From positions 809,593-873,592 of the forward strand of contig JBBPEB010000025.1 of assembly GCA_039096225.1 (NCBI GenBank): a stretch of 64,000 nucleotides of DNA. The letters run 5' to 3'. Origin of the DNA: Blastocystis sp. Blastoise (Eukaryota > Sar > Bigyra > Opalinata > Blastocystidae). Every line of letters begins with the position of its first letter. The stretch's first letter is position 1. Shown one piece after another: positions 51,901-63,900 of the stretch. The notes beneath the pieces are model-generated. The model did not search any database, was not told where the DNA came from, and saw only the letters and a list, made by a program, of their open reading frames with translations. The position numbers and the translations under genes were made by a program.

Positions 51901-54900
51901 ATATCATCAATTGAAAATGAATGTGGTAATGCAAATGTATATTGTCCTTTAGGTTCTTCTTCTCCTATTAATGTTCCTTTAGGTTCTTATTCTATTCCTC
52001 TTGATGTTAATTCTACAATTCGTTCTAATTTTGTTATTTGTGAAGAAGGTAATTATTGTATAGAAGGTATTAAATATTCTTGTCCATCTGGTTCTTATGG
52101 TAATGAAACTGGTCTTTATAATAATAATTGTAGTGGTAAATGTTTAGAAGGTTATTATTGTTTAGAAGGATCTATATCATCAATTGAAAATGAATGTGGT
52201 AATGCAAATGTATATTGTCCTTTAGGTTCTTCTTCTCCTATTAATGTTCCTTTAGGTTCTTATTCTATTCCTCTTGATGTTAATTCTACAATTCGTTCTA
52301 ATTTTGTTATTTGTGAAGAAGGTAATTATTGTATAGAAGGTATTAAATATTCTTGTCCATCTGGTTCTTATGGTAATGAAACTGGTCTTTATAATAATAA
52401 TTGTAGTGGTAAATGTTTAGAAGGTTATTATTGTTTAGAAGGATCTATATCATCAATTGAAAATGAATGTGGTAATGCAAATGTATATTGTCCTTTAGGT
52501 TCTTCTTCTCCTATTAATGTTCCTTTAGGTTCTTATTCTATTCCTCTTGATGTTAATTCTACAATTCGTTCTAATTTTGTTATTTGTGAAGAAGGTAATT
52601 ATTGTATAGAAGGTATTAAATATTCTTGTCCATCTGGTTCTTATGGTAATGAAACTGGTCTTTATAATAATAATTGTAGTGGTAAATGTTTAGAAGGTTA
52701 TTATTGTTTAGAAGGATCTATATCATCAATTGAAAATGAATGTGGTAATGCAAATGTATATTGTCCTTTAGGTTCTTCTTCTCCTATTAATGTTCCTTTA
52801 GGTTCTTATTCTATTCCTCTTGATGTTAATTCTACAATTCGTTCTAATTTTGTTATTTGTGAAGAAGGTAATTATTGTATAGAAGGTATTAAATATTCTT
52901 GTCCATCTGGTTCTTATGGTAATGAAACTGGTCTTTATAATAATAATTGTAGTGGTAAATGTTTAGAAGGTTATTATTGTTTAGAAGGATCTATATCATC
53001 AATTGAAAATGAATGTGGTAATGCAAATGTATATTGTCCTTTAGGTTCTTCTTCTCCTATTAATGTTCCTTTAGGTTCTTATTCTATTCCTCTTGATGTT
53101 AATTCTACAATTCGTTCTAATTTTGTTATTTGTGAAGAAGGTAATTATTGTATAGAAGGTATTAAATATTCTTGTCCATCTGGTTCTTATGGTAATGAAA
53201 CTGGTCTTTATAATAATAATTGTAGTGGTAAATGTTTAGAAGGTTATTATTGTTTAGAAGGATCTATATCATCAATTGAAAATGAATGTGGTAATGCAAA
53301 TGTATATTGTCCTTTAGGTTCTTCTTCTCCTATTAATGTTCCTTTAGGTTCTTATTCTATTCCTCTTGATGTTAATTCTACAATTCGTTCTAATTTTGTT
53401 ATTTGTGAAGAAGGTAATTATTGTATAGAAGGTATTAAATATTCTTGTCCATCTGGTTCTTATGGTAATGAAACTGGTCTTTATAATAATAATTGTAGTG
53501 GTAAATGTTTAGAAGGTTATTATTGTTTAGAAGGATCTATATCATCAATTGAAAATGAATGTGGTAATGCAAATGTATATTGTCCTTTAGGTTCTTCTTC
53601 TCCTATTAATGTTCCTTTAGGTTCTTATTCTATTCCTCTTGATGTTAATTCTACAATTCGTTCTAATTTTGTTATTTGTGAAGAAGGTAATTATTGTATA
53701 GAAGGTATTAAATATTCTTGTCCATCTGGTTCTTATGGTAATGAAACTGGTCTTTATAATAATAATTGTAGTGGTAAATGTTTAGAAGGTTATTATTGTT
53801 TAGAAGGATCTATATCATCAATTGAAAAATGAATGTGGTAATGCAAATGTATATTGTCCTTTAGGTTCTTCTTCTCCTATTAATGTTCCTTTAGGTTCTT
53901 ATTCTATTCCTCTTGATGTTAATTCTACAATTCGTTCTAATTTTGTTATTTGTGAAGAAGGTAATTATTGTATAGAAGGTATTAAATATTCTTGTCCATC
54001 TGGTTCTTATGGTAATGAAACTGGTCTTTATAATAATAATTGTAGTGGTAAATGTTTAGAAGGTTATTATTGTTTAGAAGGATCTATATCATCAATTGAA
54101 AATGAATGTGGTAATGCAAATGTATATTGTCCTTTAGGTTCTTCTTCTCCTATTAATGTTCCTTTAGGTTCTTATTCTATTCCTCTTGATGTTAATTCTA
54201 CAATTCGTTCTAATTTTGTTATTTGTGAAGAAGGTAATTATTGTATAGAAGGTATTAAATATTCTTGTCCATCTGGTTCTTATGGTAATGAAACTGGTCT
54301 TTATAATAATAATTGTAGTGGTAAATGTTTAGAAGGTTATTATTGTTTAGAAGGATCTATATCATCAATTGAAAATGAATGTGGTAATGCAAATGTATAT
54401 TGTCCTTTAGGTTCTTCTTCTCCTATTAATGTTCCTTTAGGTTCTTATTCTATTCCTCTTGATGTTAATTCTACAATTCGTTCTAATTTTGTTATTTGTG
54501 AAGAAGGTAATTATTGTATAGAAGGTATTAAATATTCTTGTCCATCTGGTTCTTATGGTAATGAAACTGGTCTTTATAATAATAATTGTAGTGGTAAATG
54601 TTTAGAAGGTTATTATTGTTTAGAAGGATCTATATCATCAATTGAAAATGAATGTGGTAATGCAAATGTATATTGTCCTTTAGGTTCTTCTTCTCCTATT
54701 AATGTTCCTTTAGGTTCTTATTCTATTCCTCTTGATGTTAATTCTACAATTCGTTCTAATTTTGTTATTTGTGAAGAAGGTAATTATTGTATAGAAGGTA
54801 TTAAATATTCTTGTCCATCTGGTTCTTATGGTAATGAAACTGGTCTTTATAATAATAATTGTAGTGGTAAATGTTTAGAAGGTTATTATTGTTTAGAAGG

Positions 54901-57900
54901 ATCTATATCATCAATTGAAAATGAATGTGGTAATGCAAATGTATATTGTCCTTTAGGTTCTTCTTCTCCTATTAATGTTCCTTTAGGTTCTTATTCTATT
55001 CCTCTTGATGTTAATTCTACAATTCGTTCTAATTTTGTTATTTGTGAAGAAGGTAATTATTGTATAGAAGGTATTAAATATTCTTGTCCATCTGGTTCTT
55101 ATGGTAATGAAACTGGTCTTTATAATAATAATTGTAGTGGTAAATGTTTAGAAGGTTATTATTGTTTAGAAGGATCTATATCATCAATTGAAAATGAATG
55201 TGGTAATGCAAATGTATATTGTCCTTTAGGTTCTTCTTCTCCTATTAATGTTCCTTTAGGTTCTTATTCTATTCCTCTTGATGTTAATTCTACAATTCGT
55301 TCTAATTTTGTTATTTGTGAAGAAGGTAATTATTGTATAGAAGGTATTAAATATTCTTGTCCATCTGGTTCTTATGGTAATGAAACTGGTCTTTATAATA
55401 ATAATTGTAGTGGTAAATGTTTAGAAGGTTATTATTGTTTAGAAGGATCTATATCATCAATTGAAAATGAATGTGGTAATGCAAATGTATATTGTCCTTT
55501 AGGTTCTTCTTCTCCTATTAATGTTCCTTTAGGTTCTTATTCTATTCCTCTTGATGTTAATTCTACAATTCGTTCTAATTTTGTTATTTGTGAAGAAGGT
55601 AATTATTGTATAGAAGGTATTAAATATTCTTGTCCATCTGGTTCTTATGGTAATGAAACTGGTCTTTATAATAATAATTGTAGTGGTAAATGTTTAGAAG
55701 GTTATTATTGTTTAGAAGGATCTATATCATCAATTGAAAATGAATGTGGTAATGCAAATGTATATTGTCCTTTAGGTTCTTCTTCTCCTATTAATGTTCC
55801 TTTAGGTTCTTATTCTATTCCTCTTGATGTTAATTCTACAATTCGTTCTAATTTTGTTATTTGTGAAGAAGGTAATTATTGTATAGAAGGTATTAAATAT
55901 TCTTGTCCATCTGGTTCTTATGGTAATGAAACTGGTCTTTATAATAATAATTGTAGTGGTAAATGTTTAGAAGGTTATTATTGTTTAGAAGGATCTATAT
56001 CATCAATTGAAAATGAATGTGGTAATGCAAATGTATATTGTCCTTTAGGTTCTTCTTCTCCTATTAATGTTCCTTTAGGTTCTTATTCTATTCCTCTTGA
56101 TGTTAATTCTACAATTCGTTCTAATTTTGTTATTTGTGAAGAAGGTAATTATTGTATAGAAGGTATTAAATATTCTTGTCCATCTGGTTCTTATGGTAAT
56201 GAAACTGGTCTTTATAATAATAATTGTAGTGGTAAATGTTTAGAAGGTTATTATTGTTTAGAAGGATCTATATCATCAATTGAAAATGAATGTGGTAATG
56301 CAAATGTATATTGTCCTTTAGGTTCTTCTTCTCCTATTAATGTTCCTTTAGGTTCTTATTCTATTCCTCTTGATGTTAATTCTACAATTCGTTCTAATTT
56401 TGTTATTTGTGAAGAAGGTAATTATTGTATAGAAGGTATTAAATATTCTTGTCCATCTGGTTCTTATGGTAATGAAACTGGTCTTTATAATAATAATTGT
56501 AGTGGTAAATGTTTAGAAGGTTATTATTGTTTAGAAGGATCTATATCATCAATTGAAAATGAATGTGGTAATGCAAATGTATATTGTCCTTTAGGTTCTT
56601 CTTCTCCTATTAATGTTCCTTTAGGTTCTTATTCTATTCCTCTTGATGTTAATTCTACAATTCGTTCTAATTTTGTTATTTGTGAAGAAGGTAATTATTG
56701 TATAGAAGGTATTAAATATTCTTGTCCATCTGGTTCTTATGGTAATGAAACTGGTCTTTATAATAATAATTGTAGTGGTAAATGTTTAGAAGGTTATTAT
56801 TGTTTAGAAGGATCTATATCATCAATTGAAAATGAATGTGGTAATGCAAATGTATATTGTCCTTTAGGTTCTTCTTCTCCTATTAATGTTCCTTTAGGTT
56901 CTTATTCTATTCCTCTTGATGTTAATTCTACAATTCGTTCTAATTTTGTTATTTGTGAAGAAGGTAATTATTGTATAGAAGGTATTAAATATTCTTGTCC
57001 ATCTGGTTCTTATGGTAATGAAACTGGTCTTTATAATAATAATTGTAGTGGTAAATGTTTAGAAGGTTATTATTGTTTAGAAGGATCTATATCATCAATT
57101 GAAAATGAATGTGGTAATGCAAATGTATATTGTCCTTTAGGTTCTTCTTCTCCTATTAATGTTCCTTTAGGTTCTTATTCTATTCCTCTTGATGTTAATT
57201 CTACAATTCGTTCTAATTTTGTTATTTGTGAAGAAGGTAATTATTGTATAGAAGGTATTAAATATTCTTGTCCATCTGGTTCTTATGGTAATGAAACTGG
57301 TCTTTATAATAATAATTGTAGTGGTAAATGTTTAGAAGGTTATTATTGTTTAGAAGGATCTATATCATCAATTGAAAATGAATGTGGTAATGCAAATGTA
57401 TATTGTCCTTTAGGTTCTTCTTCTCCTATTAATGTTCCTTTAGGTTCTTATTCTATTCCTCTTGATGTTAATTCTACAATTCGTTCTAATTTTGTTATTT
57501 GTGAAGAAGGTAATTATTGTATAGAAGGTATTAAATATTCTTGTCCATCTGGTTCTTATGGTAATGAAACTGGTCTTTATAATAATAATTGTAGTGGTAA
57601 ATGTTTAGAAGGTTATTATTGTTTAGAAGGATCTATATCATCAATTGAAAATGAATGTGGTAATGCAAATGTATATTGTCCTTTAGGTTCTTCTTCTCCT
57701 ATTAATGTTCCTTTAGGTTCTTATTCTATTCCTCTTGATGTTAATTCTACAATTCGTTCTAATTTTGTTATTTGTGAAGAAGGTAATTATTGTATAGAAG
57801 GTATTAAATATTCTTGTCCATCTGGTTCTTATGGTAATGAAACTGGTCTTTATAATAATAATTGTAGTGGTAAATGTTTAGAAGGTTATTATTGTTTAGA

Positions 57901-60900
57901 AGGATCTATATCATCAATTGAAAATGAATGTGGTAATGCAAATGTATATTGTCCTTTAGGTTCTTCTTCTCCTATTAATGTTCCTTTAGGTTCTTATTCT
58001 ATTCCTCTTGATGTTAATTCTACAATTCGTTCTAATTTTGTTATTTGTGAAGAAGGTAATTATTGTATAGAAGGTATTAAATATTCTTGTCCATCTGGTT
58101 CTTATGGTAATGAAACTGGTCTTTATAATAATAATTGTAGTGGTAAATGTTTAGAAGGTTATTATTGTTTAGAAGGATCTATATCATCAATTGAAAATGA
58201 ATGTGGTAATGCAAATGTATATTGTCCTTTAGGTTCTTCTTCTCCTATTAATGTTCCTTTAGGTTCTTATTCTATTCCTCTTGATGTTAATTCTACAATT
58301 CGTTCTAATTTTGTTATTTGTGAAGAAGGTAATTATTGTATAGAAGGTATTAAATATTCTTGTCCATCTGGTTCTTATGGTAATGAAACTGGTCTTTATA
58401 ATAATAATTGTAGTGGTAAATGTTTAGAAGGTTATTATTGTTTAGAAGGATCTATATCATCAATTGAAAATGAATGTGGTAATGCAAATGTATATTGTCC
58501 TTTAGGTTCTTCTTCTCCTATTAATGTTCCTTTAGGTTCTTATTCTATTCCTCTTGATGTTAATTCTACAATTCGTTCTAATTTTGTTATTTGTGAAGAA
58601 GGTAATTATTGTATAGAAGGTATTAAATATTCTTGTCCATCTGGTTCTTATGGTAATGAAACTGGTCTTTATAATAATAATTGTAGTGGTAAATGTTTAG
58701 AAGGTTATTATTGTTTAGAAGGATCTATATCATCAATTGAAAATGAATGTGGTAATGCAAATGTATATTGTCCTTTAGGTTCTTCTTCTCCTATTAATGT
58801 TCCTTTAGGTTCTTATTCTATTCCTCTTGATGTTAATTCTACAATTCGTTCTAATTTTGTTATTTGTGAAGAAGGTAATTATTGTATAGAAGGTATTAAA
58901 TATTCTTGTCCATCTGGTTCTTATGGTAATGAAACTGGTCTTTATAATAATAATTGTAGTGGTAAATGTTTAGAAGGTTATTATTGTTTAGAAGGATCTA
59001 TATCATCAATTGAAAATGAATGTGGTAATGCAAATGTATATTGTCCTTTAGGTTCTTCTTCTCCTATTAATGTTCCTTTAGGTTCTTATTCTATTCCTCT
59101 TGATGTTAATTCTACAATTCGTTCTAATTTTGTTATTTGTGAAGAAGGTAATTATTGTATAGAAGGTATTAAATATTCTTGTCCATCTGGTTCTTATGGT
59201 AATGAAACTGGTCTTTATAATAATAATTGTAGTGGTAAATGTTTAGAAGGTTATTATTGTTTAGAAGGATCTATATCATCAATTGAAAATGAATGTGGTA
59301 ATGCAAATGTATATTGTCCTTTAGGTTCTTCTTCTCCTATTAATGTTCCTTTAGGTTCTTATTCTATTCCTCTTGATGTTAATTCTACAATTCGTTCTAA
59401 TTTTGTTATTTGTGAAGAAGGTAATTATTGTATAGAAGGTATTAAATATTCTTGTCCATCTGGTTCTTATGGTAATGAAACTGGTCTTTATAATAATAAT
59501 TGTAGTGGTAAATGTTTAGAAGGTTATTATTGTTTAGAAGGATCTATATCATCAATTGAAAATGAATGTGGTAATGCAAATGTATATTGTCCTTTAGGTT
59601 CTTCTTCTCCTATTAATGTTCCTTTAGGTTCTTATTCTATTCCTCTTGATGTTAATTCTACAATTCGTTCTAATTTTGTTATTTGTGAAGAAGGTAATTA
59701 TTGTATAGAAGGTATTAAATATTCTTGTCCATCTGGTTCTTATGGTAATGAAACTGGTCTTTATAATAATAATTGTAGTGGTAAATGTTTAGAAGGTTAT
59801 TATTGTTTAGAAGGATCTATATCATCAATTGAAAATGAATGTGGTAATGCAAATGTATATTGTCCTTTAGGTTCTTCTTCTCCTATTAATGTTCCTTTAG
59901 GTTCTTATTCTATTCCTCTTGATGTTAATTCTACAATTCGTTCTAATTTTGTTATTTGTGAAGAAGGTAATTATTGTATAGAAGGTATTAAATATTCTTG
60001 TCCATCTGGTTCTTATGGTAATGAAACTGGTCTTTATAATAATAATTGTAGTGGTAAATGTTTAGAAGGTTATTATTGTTTAGAAGGATCTATATCATCA
60101 ATTGAAAATGAATGTGGTAATGCAAATGTATATTGTCCTTTAGGTTCTTCTTCTCCTATTAATGTTCCTTTAGGTTCTTATTCTATTCCTCTTGATGTTA
60201 ATTCTACAATTCGTTCTAATTTTGTTATTTGTGAAGAAGGTAATTATTGTATAGAAGGTATTAAATATTCTTGTCCATCTGGTTCTTATGGTAATGAAAC
60301 TGGTCTTTATAATAATAATTGTAGTGGTAAATGTTTAGAAGGTTATTATTGTTTAGAAGGATCTATATCATCAATTGAAAATGAATGTGGTAATGCAAAT
60401 GTATATTGTCCTTTAGGTTCTTCTTCTCCTATTAATGTTCCTTTAGGTTCTTATTCTATTCCTCTTGATGTTAATTCTACAATTCGTTCTAATTTTGTTA
60501 TTTGTGAAGAAGGTAATTATTGTATAGAAGGTATTAAATATTCTTGTCCATCTGGTTCTTATGGTAATGAAACTGGTCTTTATAATAATAATTGTAGTGG
60601 TAAATGTTTAGAAGGTTATTATTGTTTAGAAGGATCTATATCATCAATTGAAAATGAATGTGGTAATGCAAATGTATATTGTCCTTTAGGTTCTTCTTCT
60701 CCTATTAATGTTCCTTTAGGTTCTTATTCTATTCCTCTTGATGTTAATTCTACAATTCGTTCTAATTTTGTTATTTGTGAAGAAGGTAATTATTGTATAG
60801 AAGGTATTAAATATTCTTGTCCATCTGGTTCTTATGGTAATGAAACTGGTCTTTATAATAATAATTGTAGTGGTAAATGTTTAGAAGGTTATTATTGTTT

Positions 60901-63900
60901 AGAAGGATCTATATCATCAATTGAAAATGAATGTGGTAATGCAAATGTATATTGTCCTTTAGGTTCTTCTTCTCCTATTAATGTTCCTTTAGGTTCTTAT
61001 TCTATTCCTCTTGATGTTAATTCTACAATTCGTTCTAATTTTGTTATTTGTGAAGAAGGTAATTATTGTATAGAAGGTATTAAATATTCTTGTCCATCTG
61101 GTTCTTATGGTAATGAAACTGGTCTTTATAATAATAATTGTAGTGGTAAATGTTTAGAAGGTTATTATTGTTTAGAAGGATCTATATCATCAATTGAAAA
61201 TGAATGTGGTAATGCAAATGTATATTGTCCTTTAGGTTCTTCTTCTCCTATTAATGTTCCTTTAGGTTCTTATTCTATTCCTCTTGATGTTAATTCTACA
61301 ATTCGTTCTAATTTTGTTATTTGTGAAGAAGGTAATTATTGTATAGAAGGTATTAAATATTCTTGTCCATCTGGTTCTTATGGTAATGAAACTGGTCTTT
61401 ATAATAATAATTGTAGTGGTAAATGTTTAGAAGGTTATTATTGTTTAGAAGGATCTATATCATCAATTGAAAATGAATGTGGTAATGCAAATGTATATTG
61501 TCCTTTAGGTTCTTCTTCTCCTATTAATGTTCCTTTAGGTTCTTATTCTATTCCTCTTGATGTTAATTCTACAATTCGTTCTAATTTTGTTATTTGTGAA
61601 GAAGGTAATTATTGTATAGAAGGTATTAAATATTCTTGTCCATCTGGTTCTTATGGTAATGAAACTGGTCTTTATAATAATAATTGTAGTGGTAAATGTT
61701 TAGAAGGTTATTATTGTTTAGAAGGATCTATATCATCAATTGAAAATGAATGTGGTAATGCAAATGTATATTGTCCTTTAGGTTCTTCTTCTCCTATTAA
61801 TGTTCCTTTAGGTTCTTATTCTATTCCTCTTGATGTTAATTCTACAATTCGTTCTAATTTTGTTATTTGTGAAGAAGGTAATTATTGTATAGAAGGTATT
61901 AAATATTCTTGTCCATCTGGTTCTTATGGTAATGAAACTGGTCTTTATAATAATAATTGTAGTGGTAAATGTTTAGAAGGTTATTATTGTTTAGAAGGAT
62001 CTATATCATCAATTGAAAATGAATGTGGTAATGCAAATGTATATTGTCCTTTAGGTTCTTCTTCTCCTATTAATGTTCCTTTAGGTTCTTATTCTATTCC
62101 TCTTGATGTTAATTCTACAATTCGTTCTAATTTTGTTATTTGTGAAGAAGGTAATTATTGTATAGAAGGTATTAAATATTCTTGTCCATCTGGTTCTTAT
62201 GGTAATGAAACTGGTCTTTATAATAATAATTGTAGTGGTAAATGTTTAGAAGGTTATTATTGTTTAGAAGGATCTATATCATCAATTGAAAATGAATGTG
62301 GTAATGCAAATGTATATTGTCCTTTAGGTTCTTCTTCTCCTATTAATGTTCCTTTAGGTTCTTATTCTATTCCTCTTGATGTTAATTCTACAATTCGTTC
62401 TAATTTTGTTATTTGTGAAGAAGGTAATTATTGTATAGAAGGTATTAAATATTCTTGTCCATCTGGTTCTTATGGTAATGAAACTGGTCTTTATAATAAT
62501 AATTGTAGTGGTAAATGTTTAGAAGGTTATTATTGTTTAGAAGGATCTATATCATCAATTGAAAATGAATGTGGTAATGCAAATGTATATTGTCCTTTAG
62601 GTTCTTCTTCTCCTATTAATGTTCCTTTAGGTTCTTATTCTATTCCTCTTGATGTTAATTCTACAATTCGTTCTAATTTTGTTATTTGTGAAGAAGGTAA
62701 TTATTGTATAGAAGGTATTAAATATTCTTGTCCATCTGGTTCTTATGGTAATGAAACTGGTCTTTATAATAATAATTGTAGTGGTAAATGTTTAGAAGGT
62801 TATTATTGTTTAGAAGGATCTATATCATCAATTGAAAATGAATGTGGTAATGCAAATGTATATTGTCCTTTAGGTTCTTCTTCTCCTATTAATGTTCCTT
62901 TAGGTTCTTATTCTATTCCTCTTGATGTTAATTCTACAATTCGTTCTAATTTTGTTATTTGTGAAGAAGGTAATTATTGTATAGAAGGTATTAAATATTC
63001 TTGTCCATCTGGTTCTTATGGTAATGAAACTGGTCTTTATAATAATAATTGTAGTGGTAAATGTTTAGAAGGTTATTATTGTTTAGAAGGATCTATATCA
63101 TCAATTGAAAATGAATGTGGTAATGCAAATGTATATTGTCCTTTAGGTTCTTCTTCTCCTATTAATGTTCCTTTAGGTTCTTATTCTATTCCTCTTGATG
63201 TTAATTCTACAATTCGTTCTAATTTTGTTATTTGTGAAGAAGGTAATTATTGTATAGAAGGTATTAAATATTCTTGTCCATCTGGTTCTTATGGTAATGA
63301 AACTGGTCTTTATAATAATAATTGTAGTGGTAAATGTTTAGAAGGTTATTATTGTTTAGAAGGATCTATATCATCAATTGAAAATGAATGTGGTAATGCA
63401 AATGTATATTGTCCTTTAGGTTCTTCTTCTCCTATTAATGTTCCTTTAGGTTCTTATTCTATTCCTCTTGATGTTAATTCTACAATTCGTTCTAATTTTG
63501 TTATTTGTGAAGAAGGTAATTATTGTATAGAAGGTATTAAATATTCTTGTCCATCTGGTTCTTATGGTAATGAAACTGGTCTTTATAATAATAATTGTAG
63601 TGGTAAATGTTTAGAAGGTTATTATTGTTTAGAAGGATCTATATCATCAATTGAAAATGAATGTGGTAATGCAAATGTATATTGTCCTTTAGGTTCTTCT
63701 TCTCCTATTAATGTTCCTTTAGGTTCTTATTCTATTCCTCTTGATGTTAATTCTACAATTCGTTCTAATTTTGTTATTTGTGAAGAAGGTAATTATTGTA
63801 TAGAAGGTATTAAATATTCTTGTCCATCTGGTTCTTATGGTAATGAAACTGGTCTTTATAATAATAATTGTAGTGGTAAATGTTTAGAAGGTTATTATTG

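Noticed and set aside
50203-53829. Programmed ribosomal frameshifting in the array
   Set aside because: Each site is a unique extra base absent from all other copies. There is no dedicated slippery site plus structure, and two +1 changes do not restore the frame.
50185-53832. Separate 1,215-codon gene
   Set aside because: It is the same array in another frame after the +1 T in copy 145. Its ATG is an out-of-frame ATG inside the repeat.
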